A stretch of DNA of 64,000 nucleotides from Acanthopleura granulata (GCA_016165875.1 JABBOT010000080.1:48442032-48506031); one strand, 5' to 3'. Positions 13,201 through 26,015 are shown, counted from the first letter of the stretch. The notes: a model not told the origin generated them from the letters alone. Numbers and translations: made by a program.

Positions 13201-16200
13201 AGTCTATTACATGGTTATGTAGTGATTTCTGTAGGATATATGTAATACTGTGAATATATGATTTGCACTGCTGACAGAATGCCTGTTGAATCTGGACCAA
13301 ATGGAGTTATTAGAGTTACCCAGATACACATGAAGAAACAATTTTCTGTCATTCATTGTTTCACAGATAAATGAAAAATATTACATGGTAGCATTTTTTT
13401 ATTGAGATATGTGAAGCATGATTACATTAGTTTGGACTTTCGTGTAGTTAAGGCTACCATGAATTACATATATAATTTTGTTTTGCAGGCCAACCAGCCT
13501 TAATGGAGGAAGCAGTGGTGGATCAAACAGAAATTCACTGCCATCACCATCTCCTGTAGGCTCTGGACAGGATCAGTTGATAGCAGAACTACGCTCCGTG
13601 GGAGGGTCAGCCTCGCTCAAGAAGATCAACCGAGGGTCAAGGTCAGGCAGCGTCACGTATTCCTACACACCAGGGACCGGATTACAGCCTGTGGCCTCAC
13701 CCCAGGGATCACAGAATGGGCTGGTCAAAGAAAGCAATGCCCAAATAAACAGGGTAAACTGTGATGATCATGTCATTGTTTTCTCAGGTTAATTGAATAT
13801 TGATTTTACCTGAGGCAGTCCATTCTGTCATCATGTACATTCCTACTAATATCATATTCTGTGACTCTGTGTATTCTGCCAAGATACAATATCTGTGAAA
13901 AAAAATGCAGCTTTTTGCCAAAACTGAACCAAAAAAGTTATCTGAATTATTTAATTCTTTTATTTACGTTACAATTTTCTAATGCCATACTCCAAAAATG
14001 TACCCTTATACCTTGAAAGTGAGATTATTGGGTGGACAAAACTGGAGTAGAATTAAAACCACAGCCATTTGGCAAGCTATTGAAGAATTTTCCCATGTGT
14101 AACATTGGCATTGACACACCATATTGGTGGATGACAGTGAAAATGAGAGTGTAAAATGTTCTTGACAGTTTCTTGTCAACAAAGTCCCATGAACAACGGC
14201 CATGGTGACTAGATATACACAAGTCATTCTTTGCTCTCCTGTTTAATACAGTTCCTGATTTTTTTCGTTGGGATGTAATCATTTTAGATGCTCCATGTTG
14301 GATTACAACTGTAAATGTATTGCAAACTGTAATGGGTACAAAAGTTGTTCTGCTGCTTCATGGCCTTGAGAGTATCATAATGATGATTTGCATGACTGAT
14401 GTAGGTGAGCTGTGAAAACTACGCCTTGTGTAGTTCAGGAGTTATGACAAAAGCTCTTGAACTTTATGCTTTGTTGTAAATTTATATTGCAGGAGAAAGA
14501 ATTGGATGAGTTGACTCAGAGATTCCATTTCAAAAATTTCCTGGACAAAGTGGGTGACGCTTCAATGCCGGACTGGAAACGCCAGTTGCTGGCACGGCAG
14601 ATGGCCGAGAAAGCCAAAAAGGAGTATGAAGAAAAGAAAAAGGTCATTACTTCAGCTTTTTGGTGTGTTTATAAATGATAGTGTCATCAAATGTTCCAGA
14701 ATAAGATCAATCATTAGTTTCACCTAAATTTGTCTTACTTATATATTTATTTATTTGATTAGTGTTTTAAGCTGTGCTTAAGAATATTTCACTTACATGA
14801 TGGCGACCGGCATGACGGTGGGAGGAAACCATGCAGAGCCTGGAGGAAACGCACGACCATCCATGGGACTTGAACTCACAGCGACCACATTGGTGAGAGG
14901 CACATAGCTAGCATGCTAACCCCATCGGCCATGGAGGCCCCAAGTTTGTGTTATTGGTGTTCGCTCCAAATGTATAGTTCTGATTAGTTCTGAATGATGG
15001 TCATACTGAACGTTTTTTGTAACTCACAGAGTATTCTGTAGAAAATTTGGATGTCAGTTTGCAAGTCTTACCTGATCATGTGTCTCATTGTCATGAGTTG
15101 CTGTCTAATTACAAGATCTCACAAAGCAGTCTCACAAAATTGAAATCCTGACAGTTTTCATTGAGCTCTGTGTTTTGATCTGCAGGGCTCTGATTATATC
15201 CATGAAGACATGACAGTCAGGAACTGTTAAAACCCAGGTATTCTATCCAAGGTGTTCTCCTTTTGTTGACAGGTGGAGGACTATGAAGCCCGGTTTAAAG
15301 GCATGCCTACCTGGAAGAGAGCGTTGATCGAGAAGAAAGAAGCAGAAGCAAGGTGAGTGACGTGTAACTGTCACTGGAGAAACATGTAGAGATGTACTAA
15401 TCAGCCTGTCATGTATTTGTTAGGATTTCCTGTGGAAGTGTACAAGGGTACGTGACAGCACTAAAGAGGATAAAAGGTTGGTTAGTCTGCCTCATAATCC
15501 AGAAGCATAGGTTCAATTCCAACTCCAGCCATGTCTGAGAGTGGAAAATTGGCAGTCTTCCTGTCATAGTGACCATGTGCCAGATCCACTTAGGGATATA
15601 TGTGTACGCATTATTATCATACATGGTGTCCATATTTAACTAAAGAACTTAAACTGTGAGAAATTCTGTTTCAGTGAAGAAGAAACTTAATGAGGTACAG
15701 TATTATGCAGCTTATCGTGGCAATAAACAGCTGCTGCTAAAGGCTTTTCTCCGTGTATATCTGCTTGCAAGAGCATGCTTTGTGATTAGGACAGAAACCA
15801 GATTGGTAATATAACCAACTGTGGATAAGCTTGCTCTTCTGCTTAGAGTGTGGAGTCCCAGTGAAAACAACCAGTATGCTATATTGCCGACAAGTGCCTG
15901 TAAGAATGTATTCATCTTGTTTAGAACATTTGACATCAAAATTTGAGCCAGGATTTATTTTGTCAAAAACACAATTGTTAATGTGAATAATGAAGACAAA
16001 TCCAGTGAACACACATTATTAATCATACTGAAAAAATTTAATGTTCAAATGCATCAAAAGTCTACAACAAATTATAAATATGACAAAAGAAAACATTCAG
16101 ACCTACAGCTGATTTCAAGGGTTCCGTATTGATAAGAGTTTGTGCATTCATGTCATAATAGAAGCTCGTTGCCATTCATATTTCTGCAGCCTCCTTGTTT

Positions 16201-18212
16201 TTTTTTCCAAAATACACAGCCAGTACCATTTAATGTACTAGTACATCAGAAAATGTTATCTAATTCTTCCCCTGTATGGCTGTGCTTCTTGTGAAAACGA
16301 AAAATGTACTTTCTTTCATTTTCAGTTTTAAAAATTGCTAATTATATTTAAGTATTAATTAAAGTATTAACATTTATAAGATTTGAGGCCATCATTAAAA
16401 GAAATGGTTGTTGGGTGTAACTTGACCTACCTTCAAAAAGGTCCTCTAAAGGTATTCTTAAGCATACTAGAACCCCTCAGCGATGAAATTTGGCCAATTT
16501 TATTTATTTCACATTCTTATTCTCCATTCTCCTTTATTTCCTCTCACTTGAAGATGGAAATAAAATTTGAATTGTAAATACCTAAAATTTGACAAAAAGT
16601 ATAACATGTTGTGAACTAAGGCTGTTGTGTTTTCTTAGTCCCCCCTGATTAGGGGGATTGGCTCACTGAAGTGGGGGTACTTGCTGTGAATAGACACGCC
16701 TCTGGTAAATGTGTATTGCCACCTGCTGTAAACTGTTCATGGCTATTTGAGCAGACTAGACTAGCAGACTTATTATCTGAAACAACAGCCTTGATCACCT
16801 CATGGGGGTGCCATTGGGGGAGTGGTTTATAGACACATTCTTGCAGGGTTTGCTCAGAAATGTCAAGATAAAATACCAATTCCCACTATGATGGAATATG
16901 ATAAGAGTTAAAATTTAACATAAGTAGGTTCATATGTTCACATTTTAATTGGAGGCATGACAATTTTTGATTAAAATTAATTATCAGGCCAATTAATGAT
17001 GAATTTTGTCACACATAATGCTCCCCCAGACATTTTGGTCTTTTTTCTCCCTTCCTATTTTTGAAACGGCTGTGTGATGAAATACTCTTATTTCCAACCA
17101 TAATGCTATGAAACTTGGCACACATGTAGCTAAATACTTAAGCTAAAAAATGACCTGACAAATTTTTAAAGATATTAGTAATAGAACATCAAAATTTCAA
17201 ATTTCTTTCACATATTTTGAAAGTTTTTTATTAAAAGGATCACTCTTAACAATCTAAGATGAATATTAAAAATCTGTGGGACTGTTTTTTAGTTTAAATA
17301 GTAAATTATCCACTTGAGCAAGAAAATTTTGAAAATTGGTGAAAAGACAGCAATTTGAAAAACAGCTCTAATGTTTTTCAAACTTTCTCTTTATTTTGAA
17401 TAATATTAAAGTTAGGTAAAATTTTAAAAGTGTTTTCAAATCAGCAGTTGTTTAGCTTTCAGAATATATATAATCATATGGCCATAGTCGATCAGTATTT
17501 TGGGCTACAGAAGGCAAAATGTGATATTATGCCCACAAGGGTTTCTAGTGTCCTTAAGTTTTCTTTTCTTGGATAATTGGATACATGTCTCTAAAGACAC
17601 CATTTTTCCTTATTAGGTCAGACTATGCCCAGCAAAAACTTGTTAAAGTTGGCATAACACATTGCCAGAGAACTGTTTGTATTACTGAGCTTTTGCAGTG
17701 ACCTGCACAATATCCTTGTATGTGTTACCAGCATGTACTTGTATAATTCTAGAAGCTGCCCTGTAAGCTGTGGATAAAGGAAATGCTTTGTATAGTATTT
17801 ATCAAATTATTCAGTCTGGGCCGAAAGAAATTCATAACTTTTTCTACATGATCGAAAATGTCTCGGTCTACGCAAAGTTGTAGAGAGAATGAGTTCTTAA
17901 GTATTGATAAATATGTAATACATTCAAAAAGTAAGAAGGGCGAAGTATTTTCCAAAAAAATTTGTGTTCTACAGCTGCAAATTATAATAGGTTAATTTCA
18001 GTCTGAAAAGGAATATAATGTGCTTGGTCTTGGATTGGAGAAGAATTGACTATTGTGATGTTATAAAATTGTGACCAATTGAAGAGAAAATTAGGTTAGG
18101 TAGATGTAATCTGATGTTTGCCAATAGAAGATTTAGAGTCGCAAAAGAAACCGTTTTCAGACATATAATTTTTTTTATCTCTTTGCAGAGGAGCCTCGAC
18201 CAAAAAGTAAAA
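10057..18212 (+). CDS. ESPN: Espin-like actin-bundling protein, 3' part of gene (5 exons seen)
   Basis: The exons are 10057-10264, 10871-11783, 13489-13753, 14493-14642, 15273-15352 and a short last coding piece 18191-18212. Phases join throughout (0, 1, 2, 0, 0, 2) and every border has GT/AG. Domain order is a serine/proline-rich region, two long proline runs, a WH2-like motif (LIAELRSVGGSASLKKI), a basic stretch, then two MPxWKR motifs (MPDWKRQLLARQ; MPTWKRALIEKKEAEA). The order proline-rich, WH2, C-terminal actin-bundling module is the layout of espins, which crosslink parallel actin bundles in microvilli and stereocilia. Espin's N-terminal ankyrin repeats are not in the window. Related WKR motifs occur in other actin regulators (taperin/phostensin group), so espin-like is the best but not the only reading. 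This entry is the span; exons follow. Confidence 0.8.
10871..11783 (+). CDS. ESPN: Espin-like gene, exon b (proline-rich)
   Basis: A 913-nt exon with acceptor TTTTGCACAG and donor GTGAGA, phase 1 in and phase 2 out. It encodes about 304 residues: Ser/Pro-rich sequence, an acidic patch (GDEDDYYEPVRG), a six-Asn run from AAC repeats at about 11373-11392, and two proline tracts (PPFPPPPPPLL and about ten prolines then APAPAP) at roughly 11545-11670. Proline tracts of this kind bind profilin or SH3/EVH1 domains, and espins carry them. The section around KPWRGRKMNGEAD is basic. Composition is far more GC-rich than the introns, which supports coding. Confidence 0.88.
12682..12807. repeat. 33-bp tandem repeat, 4 near-identical copies
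   Basis: Copies of GTGCACCTCTTTCACGTATG plus CCATTATTGTTTG lie in the espin-like intron. The first three units appear identical; the last is truncated and changes near its end. Near identity indicates very recent expansion. Confidence 0.93.
13053..13096. repeat. Compound microsatellite (TATG)n(TG)n(TA)n
   Basis: Short runs of TATG, then TG and TA, in an espin-like intron. Likely length-polymorphic. Confidence 0.85.
13489..13753 (+). CDS. ESPN: Espin-like gene, exon c (WH2-like)
   Basis: The acceptor TTTTGTTTTGCAG and donor GTAAAC give phase 2 in and phase 0 out. Residues DQLIAELRSVGGSASLKKI (13571-13627) fit the WH2 pattern of an amphipathic helix followed by LKK; WH2 motifs bind monomeric actin. 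The spacer between helix and LKK is two to three residues longer than usual. Flanks are Ser/Gly/Pro-rich. Confidence 0.82.
14493..14642 (+). CDS. ESPN: Espin-like gene, exon d (actin-bundling module, part 1)
   Basis: Exactly 50 codons, phase 0 both ends, starting EKELDELTQRFHFKNFLDKV. It contains the first MPDWKRQLLARQ motif, then a lysine/glutamate-rich helix (MAEKAKKEYEEKKK). Aromatic-tryptophan-basic motifs like this are characteristic of espin's C-terminal F-actin-binding module. The donor is GTCATT, weaker than the others. Confidence 0.85.
14747..14941 (-). mobile_element. tRNA-derived SINE, near full length
   Basis: Read on the - strand it starts GGGGCCTCCATGGCCGATGG (A-box-like), passes GTGAGTTCAAGTCC (B-box) and ends with a tail whose + strand reads ATTTATTTATTTGATTAGTG. 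The same body and tail occur at 31449-31677, 32316-32510 and 38408-38645, so this is a dispersed family. A tRNA head, a unique body and a short AT-rich tail are the SINE layout; it depends on a LINE for movement. Confidence 0.8.
15273..15352 (+). CDS. ESPN: Espin-like gene, exon e (actin-bundling module, part 2)
   Basis: The acceptor is TTTTGTTGACAG and the donor GTGAGTGA. It encodes VEDYEARFKGMPTWKRALIE then KKEAEA, with the second MPxWKR motif. The two motifs are 36 codons apart in the mature message, as expected for a two-site actin crosslinker. Confidence 0.85.
15455..15605 (+). mobile_element. tRNA-like SINE, second type
   Basis: GGTTGGTTAGTCTGCCTCAT resembles a tRNA A-box and D-arm, and AGGTTCAATTCC 40 bp later fits a B-box. 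The body after it differs from the SINE at 14747-14941. No intact tRNA fold was recognised. Confidence 0.45.
18191..18212 (+). CDS. ESPN: Espin-like gene, last coding exon (6 codons and stop)
   Basis: After a 2.8-kb intron, the acceptor TATCTCTTTGCAG completes the split codon and continues RGASTKK then TAA (18210-18212). The phase match and the strong polypyrimidine tract support it, but a coding piece this short cannot be proven without transcript data. The sequence that follows would be 3' UTR. Confidence 0.55.
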
Positions 18213-19137
18213 CAGCACAAAGAATTAACCAATCAGCAGAGACATCCCAGGATAAGGGAGCGTACTGTGCAGCTTCCCTCGGTGACTTTCCTCTCTGATA
18301 CCTTCTTGCTGTCACTTGATTGGTCTGGGTGTTGACCACAATTTCTTCACACTACTGGAATTATTCCTTTTTGACCCTAACCATTCCAACTCTTCCTGCA
18401 GCACAATGTATACTAAACCATCAGATGACTGACTTTGGGATTTGTCTACTACATCAATCAGAGAGAAAACCTAGTCTGTGTGAATCATGCGATAGAATGA
18501 TGTCTGTGGTAATGTGAGAAAAATACCGCTTAAGTATTCTGCACCAAATGACAGTTTGTGTTCAAGACATTGTGTTGCTATGACAACAGACTTTCTCAGC
18601 ATTAGGGTTATTTGCCCTGACTAGGGTATATGTATAATGACCTTGACAAGTTGTCAAGGTCATCCATGCTTGATACAGGAATGGATGTTACATATCAAAG
18701 GACAGAGAGACTGCAGATGTGTGATTCAACTTATCAGTTTTGTAACGCCCATTCACCTTGATTCAGAGATAGCAGCACAGGTTGTTTACATATGAATCGA
18801 TTCATGACTAAAATTTCTGCTTCATATGGATTAAAGCAAGGATTCATGATGTCCAATCAGAACAAAAGCAGAATCTAGTGACTGTGAAAGTTTTGACTCA
18901 TTCTGTGTTCAGGGCTTGTGATTTACATGTACAACGAGTTGGGAACAAAAGTTAAGCCGATATTACAACACTTACACATGTTTTTAGGGTCAAACTTGAG
19001 GAAGGGAAAGGTTCTGTGTTTACAGATTTCCAGGAGCTGGCCCAAGGCCAAAGGGGTGTCATATGAAATCTGAGGTACAGGTGTAATCAGTCACCTACCT
19101 GTGTGACACCACATGCCCAGACTCGGTACCTCATGTC

Positions 19138-19460
19138 GGATCAGCTGGCAGAATGTGCTTAGGCTGAGGCCTGGCTAGGACTGGATCAGCTGGCAGAATG
19201 TGCTTATGCTGAGGCCAGGCTATGACTGGATCAGCTGTCAGAATGTGCTTAGGCTGAGGCCTGGCTAGGACTGGATCAGCTGTCAGAATGTGCTTACGCT
19301 GAAGCCTGGCTAGGACTGGATCAGTTGTCGGAATGTGCTTAGGCTGAAGCCTGGCTAGGACTGGATCAGCTGTCAGAATGTGCTTAGGCTGAGGCCTGGC
19401 TAGGACTGGATCAGCTGTCGGAATGTGCTTAGGCTGAAGCCTGGCTAGGACTGGATCAGC
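19138..19460. repeat. 45-bp minisatellite, about 7 units
   Basis: The unit is CTGGATCAGCTGTCAGAATG plus TGCTTAGGCTGAGGCCTGGCTAGGA with point variants (GGCAG, GTCGG, GAAGCC). It lies about 1 kb beyond the proposed espin-like stop codon, so may be in the 3' UTR. Confidence 0.93.
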
Positions 19461-20401
19461 AGTGACAGACCAGAATTACAATGTACCTGTAAATGTTTAT
19501 AGCCATGTTAATTAATAGTGGTGCTCAGTATAAAGTTAATGGAGAGTTTTATCCCAATATATGTTAAAGTTTGAATAGTTTAGGATTCTCAGTCTCCTTT
19601 GCATTTGCAGTTTTCAGATTCGCAAGGTCATTTATAACCAGATATGACAAAGGATCAGTATGTAACTTGATGAAGCAATGCAGTAAAGTATATTTAATCT
19701 ACATGAATTTGTAAATATGTAAGTTATGTGGGTTCAAAAATTCAAATTACTGGCAACTGACAGTGAATGTGACTGTGTATGTATGTTGACTGGTGCAATT
19801 TGTCATGAGAAATAGAAAGCCCAACATGGGAATTGAAATTGTGAATTGAAAAATGAACAGGATATTTAGTAAACCTGTATAAAGGGAGCTGACTATACAT
19901 GTAACCTTTCTCAATATATGATAATTATTAGTCAAGATCTTTAATATTGGCATTGATTCTGAATTTTTCTCTGCACTGGTATTCCCTTTTTCTCTTGTTG
20001 CATTTGAAATCTTATCTTGATACATGTACTTATCAATTAGGTTTGATTAGGTTTACTCCATAAGGGAATTTGTCAGATGTAATGCCTCAGACGTGGTGGA
20101 CTGCATTGTGTTTATTACAAGTGACCTTTCTAGCATACGCTGTAAAAACTGAAGAGATTTATCTGTGTAATGGATACAGAATCCACCTATTGGCTGCTAC
20201 ACGAGATACACAGTGTGTGCTAACCTGAAGTTTGGCTGGTGTTGATTCAATAGCCGTGGGCTCCGTTATGACCAAGGTTGATACCTTAACTCAGGTTTCA
20301 CTATCTCCGCTGTTATCCAATCAGCATTAAGTCCATAACCCATCAATGACATATGATTATTTAATGTCGCAGTGGCTACTGCAGTATAAGACGATATTTC
20401 C

Positions 20402-20509
20402 AATCTGTCCTTGTACTATTAGCCACAGTTGATACTGGTAAAGGTGCAGTGAGGAAATCTGTCCTTGTACTATTAGCCACAGTTGATACTGGTAAAGGTG
20501 CAGTGAGGA
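20402..20509. repeat. 54-bp perfect tandem duplication
   Basis: Two copies of a unit beginning AATCTGTCCTTGTACTATTA and ending GCAGTGAGGA, with no difference seen between them. Recent duplication in non-coding DNA. Confidence 0.92.
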
Positions 20510-21582
20510 AATGGCAAGTCCCCGAGATGTACAGGGTCTTACAGGACGAGGAAGTAGCTCAGTCATGTGCTGTGGAAAATACATCGCATAATCTGCACAG
20601 TATTAGAACTTCCTGTCCTAGCTAAAGGATTTCTGTGTATTGTGTGCCAATGTATTAATGGAGATCCCAAAGTTTAATAGATTACAGAAAAAGAAAATGC
20701 ATGTGTTTAGAGTCTGTGATTTTCTCTCAGAGTAACTAAAATACATAGCAGGACACCATGCATGAAGTATGAAAAAGAGTACTGAACTATTTGTAAATAT
20801 AGCAACCCTTTATCATGTTGTGTTTGAGGCTGTCTTCACTGTAATTGGCAGACTTTGCTTTGCTTTTTTAACAGGATGGAGGTTGTGAATTACACACACA
20901 TGTGCATTTCATATTTCAGACTTACCTCATCTACATGTGCACATATTAGCCTCAATAAAAAAACATTTTGTATACTTTTAGGGTTTGTGTGCACATTAAA
21001 ATAACGTTAGTCTTCATCGAGTCAGTTTTCCTTGTACACATGGCTTTAGCATTACTCATACATACCCATATCTATGCTATGTATACATGTACTTGTATGC
21101 AGCTAACGGCAAATGAGGAGAAATGACGAGAAAGTGGTTTAAATGCTCAGGTAAAGCAGTGAAACAATTAAAAGGTTATTAATACTGCAAACATTGTTCA
21201 GAAATTAGATTGAATATTCCAGTATCTCAAAAGTCTTATTTAATACTATGGAAGAGTTTCTGTTATTACTTCACAGGCATGGTGTTATGGACTTCAGTGT
21301 TATGGACGAGCCAGGTGGAGATGTTTGCCTGGTGTCGTACACTGTACAATATATATATATGTATCTGTAGGTGCTAGATGAGAATGGTAGAGATCATTCC
21401 ATACATTCCATACAAAAAAAGACATTTTATGTTGTTGAGATGGTTTTATTGTTTTGTTTTTTTTTTTGTTTCAGGGTAGGGGGGAGAGATATTTCGTTAC
21501 AAATAAAAGTACAGTTATTGTTAACTTTATGTACATTGCTTCCTATGTGATTGAAGTCTTAGCTTTTTCTTGACTGTTCCAG

Positions 21583-21788
21583 GAATTCTTCAGCCTTTTC
21601 ACATGTTTACAAGAGGATTATTCAAGGATATTCTGAAGGCATTATTCCAGACAAAATTATACTTTTTGTAAAGCCCTGAAACTGGCCAATTCAACCAGTG
21701 TAGTTTTCTCACTAAAGTAAAATCAAAAATATACATAAATTGCACTGAAAGTTGCTCTTTGATATGTGACAAGGTTGAGGAATTAGAG
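21583..21788. mobile_element. MITE, ACCCTAATTC-TIR family
   Basis: About 206 bp, bounded by AATTCTTCAGCC on the left and GGTTGAGGAATTAG on the right (an imperfect inverted pair). Internal blocks ATATTCTGAAGGCATTATTC and AAAATTATACTTTTTGT match the reverse complement of 45896-46104. It encodes no protein, so is non-autonomous. Confidence 0.75.
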
Positions 21789-23473
21789 TTTAGGATGGCT
21801 GCAGTCAAGTCTTTCCCACAATTTACACATTCCTGTAGCTTTTCATGTTAATATTAGTGAATTATTGATAATAATAATCTCCATATATACATGTGTTATT
21901 CACTCATTGCTAGTTTATGTGTTGTTTTGTGTGAAGTGGAAAACGTGCATCAATGAATTTTGCCTCTATGTTATACCTATGTGATGAAAAATGAACAATT
22001 CCTCTCTGTGCTTGAATCAAAATATTCTATAGTCCTTGTTAGTGATGCATGGTTCCTCTTCTTCATCCAGTTATTGGGATTGAAGTTTCAAATACCACAA
22101 GGTTATGTTAATCTTCAGCTTAAATTTTACTTCGAAAGTTGACAGGTGTGTAATTTTTAAATTACAAATGCAGTTTGTTTTTTGTATGTTTTTTTTTGTA
22201 ATAACGTATATTTTATGGGGAAATAAATTTAAAAAAACAGGTCCCACTTGCATTGTTTTATACTATTTTTCTCATCTTTTGTTTTTCAAAAGCTTCTAAT
22301 TATTACTGTCATGACTGCATGTGCACCTGTAACTAAGTAACTCACATAAACTACATGTATATTAAAATTAAACAGGTCATGGTTAATTGAAAGTTTCCTA
22401 TTGAAAAATGGTTTTCTGTTGAAATGGTGTTCACATATTAGTTCTGTGAAAGTTCTGCTTGTCAATTCTACATTGTATACCTACATGTATCAGGCCATGT
22501 TAGCGAGTGTGTTATCCTATATGTAAGTTATCTGTTTTGAGCAAGCTTATGTAAAGATCGTGTTCAGCTGAAGGCATTTCCATGGTACAGCCACATGATT
22601 GGATCGCTCTGGTACATGTTCCCATGGTTACAGACATGAATGTCAGCTGGTTTGGAACAAGGGGATTTTTGTCTCAGCTTGTTGTCTGTAATGTATTTAC
22701 ACATATCAGCTAACTTTAAATTTGGAAAAAGAATGACTTTGGATTTGTTTATCAGTGCCACTTACATATCAGAGAAATTTGTCACCTTTTTGCAGAATTT
22801 CATACAAGAACATTCCATTTTTGAAGTGATCACTTTCTTTTGTACTGTGTTGTTTTGGCCAGTAATTAGAGGTCATACCTTCATGAACCCCCGTTAACCC
22901 TTTCAACCTTGAACCTTTCATTACAAGCATGTGTATATATTGAAAACTTTTCGAACTATTTAAACTTTCAACATGAATCTTCTGTAAAATCCTTGTTGTA
23001 ATCTTAATTATAAGGCATGAGCAGTGAACCAATACATTGTATGAGCTGAGCCAAAGACAGAACTTATATGAATATAGGAAATATTGATTGAAACAATGAA
23101 TGTAATTTCTGTGTAGACAGAAAGCATGTGGAATTTCACACCTAGCTGCTCTCAAGAGAATATTAGTGAACATAAAAACCGAATCAGGATTAATGGTTTG
23201 TTTGCTCACTCTGTGGTCTTTCCATGAACAATTTTTTTTCTTAGTGGCTCACTGATTCTAGAGACGATAAGAAACCTGGTCAAGCATGTGATCTGGTAAA
23301 ACACTTAGTTGACATTGATGTAAAAACATCTAGTTCTGCCTGTAATGCGTTCTTACATATAGACTTTCTCGCACTATCAAAAGAATCTCTAGTGTCACAT
23401 AATGGTTGTTTCTTTCCATGAGAATTGGCTGTATGTTACATACTTGTGATAATCTACCAACGTCTTGCCACTT

Positions 23474-23602
23474 TCACACAACGTTATGAATCACATTTCT
23501 TGTAAATTTTCTGTTTTCTTTAGGTTACAGCACTATAAGGTGATGTAATTCCTGATGAAAGTTACGAAAAACTGATAATTTCGAAGTTTTGTGAAAGTGT
23601 CC
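23474..23602. mobile_element. MITE-like element with CACTTTCAC terminal inverted repeats
   Basis: The left end ACTTTCACACAACGTTATGA pairs with the right end AAGTTTTGTGAAAGTG. The same termini bound 54546-54667. About 128 bp with no coding capacity. Confidence 0.6.
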
Positions 23603-25137
23603 CCCAGGTCCTTCGCATTTTACGTTGTATATACATGTAGTGTATAGTTAGGGTTTCGTATCAATAACAGCATTATATCCTTCGTATCCATTGTCTAATT
23701 TTTTTTCCAATGTGATAACATAAATTTGCATATTGTTGGAATTTCTCAAGTGAAATTTTAAATTTGCATGACATTGATGCAGATCCTTGATAAATTCTTA
23801 TTTAAATAGTTATTGTTATACCTGTGTTAATTATCCATAGATTTATCCTAGCATATTGTTCCTCTGAAAGTCAAAAGTTTTAAAATGAATGTTTTTGAGA
23901 GTTCTTGTTGACTTTGTTAAAAATTTTATCCAGATGTGCAGACCAGTGAGTCTAGAGGGTAGTAGTATAATACATGCATTATACCAGTATGTGTACGGTG
24001 AGGTGAACATGAGAGTGTTTAGCTGACATACTCTTTTGCCATGTGAGTTCTGTCATATGTGGTACATGTGTAATGTAATTGTGTCATGTGTGATTGTTTT
24101 ATCATGACACAACATTTTTTTAAACTTTGCAAGAGTTTGCTTAGGGCACAAGTTACATTAATTCTCTGTTGCTGCTTAATAAGTGGACCTTCGTTTTACA
24201 GCATGTTGAGCAAAGCGTAATCTGCAATTTGCAAATTCAAATTTAATAATTGCCTACTTAATGTGTAACTGCCTGTGGTGAGAAAGAAAAGGCAACACAA
24301 AACAGTGAAAAAATATCCCTCTGGCATCAAAATTGTACACAGTATTAATATTTACCTGAAACACTGTAAGAAGTATGTACTTCACTTTGTGGCATAGTAA
24401 GTCAAGTGTACTTAACTGCCAATGTTCAGCTCATTTCACATTTTACATTTTTTTAATGTGGCTCTTCTGTTGCGCCATAAAAATAGGTTTGGGTTTGAAA
24501 GAAAAATTTACATTAATTTTTACCACACATCCTCATTACTACACATTTGGAAATGGAATTTTTTAAATTATAACAAAATTTAATATTACTTGTGTGTTAC
24601 TGTTCGCTAACAGGGATGAAAAAGGTGGTATTGTGACTTACTAAAATTATGTGCCAGATGAACTGATTTTTAGCTAAAGTCGAGGAGCTGAAGTGGTCTT
24701 GTGATTAATTATTTTTATATCTTTACCCACCAAGGTGTTTGCCTGATGTTTGGTGAAGTTTCTACTTCCAATTTAATTATACTTATTCCATTGCCTTTCA
24801 TAGGATTGAGGCAGTTACACATGTGGGTGCTTTACTGGTATTTAAAGAGAAATCTGCTGAATATACCTTTCAGACTGCTTTTTGCTGCTATCTCTCGAAT
24901 GATGTTTTAGATCACTGATCTTACATTGTCGCCACACTGTTCTCCATCTAGTTCCTCAAGCTCTGTGTAATCTGTGATCATTAGGGCATGTGACATAGCT
25001 GAGAATAATAAAGCCTGTCTCCATTGTGTCGGAATCCCAGAGTCGTGTTGTGAAAATCATACCTGAATGAGAAATTCATTTTCAAACTGAGATTTGTTCA
25101 AAGATAAATGGAATAATAAAAAAACTGTTCTCATTTC

Positions 25138-26015
25138 AAACCACCAGTCCTTGACCAGCGAGGTCACGTGTTCAAATCTAGGCTGGGGTCAGACCACAAG
25201 CCCTTGACCAGAGAGGTCATGTGTTCAAATCCAATGTGTGATCAGACCATAAACCCTTGACCAATGAGGTCACGTGTTCAAATCCATGCTGTGGTCAGAT
25301 CACAAGCTCTTGACCAGTGAGGTCATGTGTTCAAATCCATGCTGTGGTCAGGCCACAAGCCCTTGACCAGTGAGGTCATGTGTTCAAATCCATGCTGTGG
25401 TCAGGCCACAAGCCCTTGACCAGTGAGGTCAAATCCAGACTGTGATCAGACCAATAGCCCTTGACCACTGACTTCTCGTGTTCAAATGCAGGCTGTAGTC
25501 AGACCACCAGCTCTTGACCAGTGAGGTTGTGTTCAAATCTAGGTTGTGATCAAACCACAAGCCCTTGACCAGTGATGTGTTCAAATCCAGGTTGTGGTCA
25601 CACGACAAGCCCTTGACCAGTGAGATCATATTCAAATCCAGGCTTTGGTCAGACCACCAGTTCTTGACCAGTGAGGTCACGTATTCAAATCCAGCCTGTG
25701 ATCAGACCACAAGCCCTTGAGCAGTGAGGTCACATGTTCAAATCCAGCCTGTGGTCAGACGACCAGTCATTGACCAGTGAAGTCACATGTTCAAATCCAT
25801 GTTGTGGGCAGACCACCAGTCCTAGACCAGTGAGGCCACGTGTTCAAATCCAGCCTGTGGTCAGACCACAATCCCTTCAACAGTGTGGCCACGTGTTCAA
25901 ATCCATGCTGTGGTCAGGCTATAAGCCCTTGACCAGTGAGGTCAAGTGTTCAAATCCAGGCTGTGGTTAAACCACAAGCCTTTGATCAGTGAGGTCAAGT
26001 GTTCAAATCCAGACC
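25138..26015. repeat. 53-bp satellite-like array, about 17 units
   Basis: The consensus unit contains CAAGCCCTTGACCAGTGAGG, TCACGTG and TTCAAATCCAGGCTGTGGT. Units are 45-54 bp with frequent small deletions, so the array is older than the 63-bp one. Most units keep TTCAAATCC (one lacks the leading TTC), which resembles a pol III B-box, and many keep TGACCAGTGAGGTCA. Confidence 0.93.

Noticed and set aside
25138..26015. tRNA gene cluster (repeated TTCAAATCC)
   Set aside because: No A-box at the right distance and no cloverleaf in any unit; only the B-box-like part is present.
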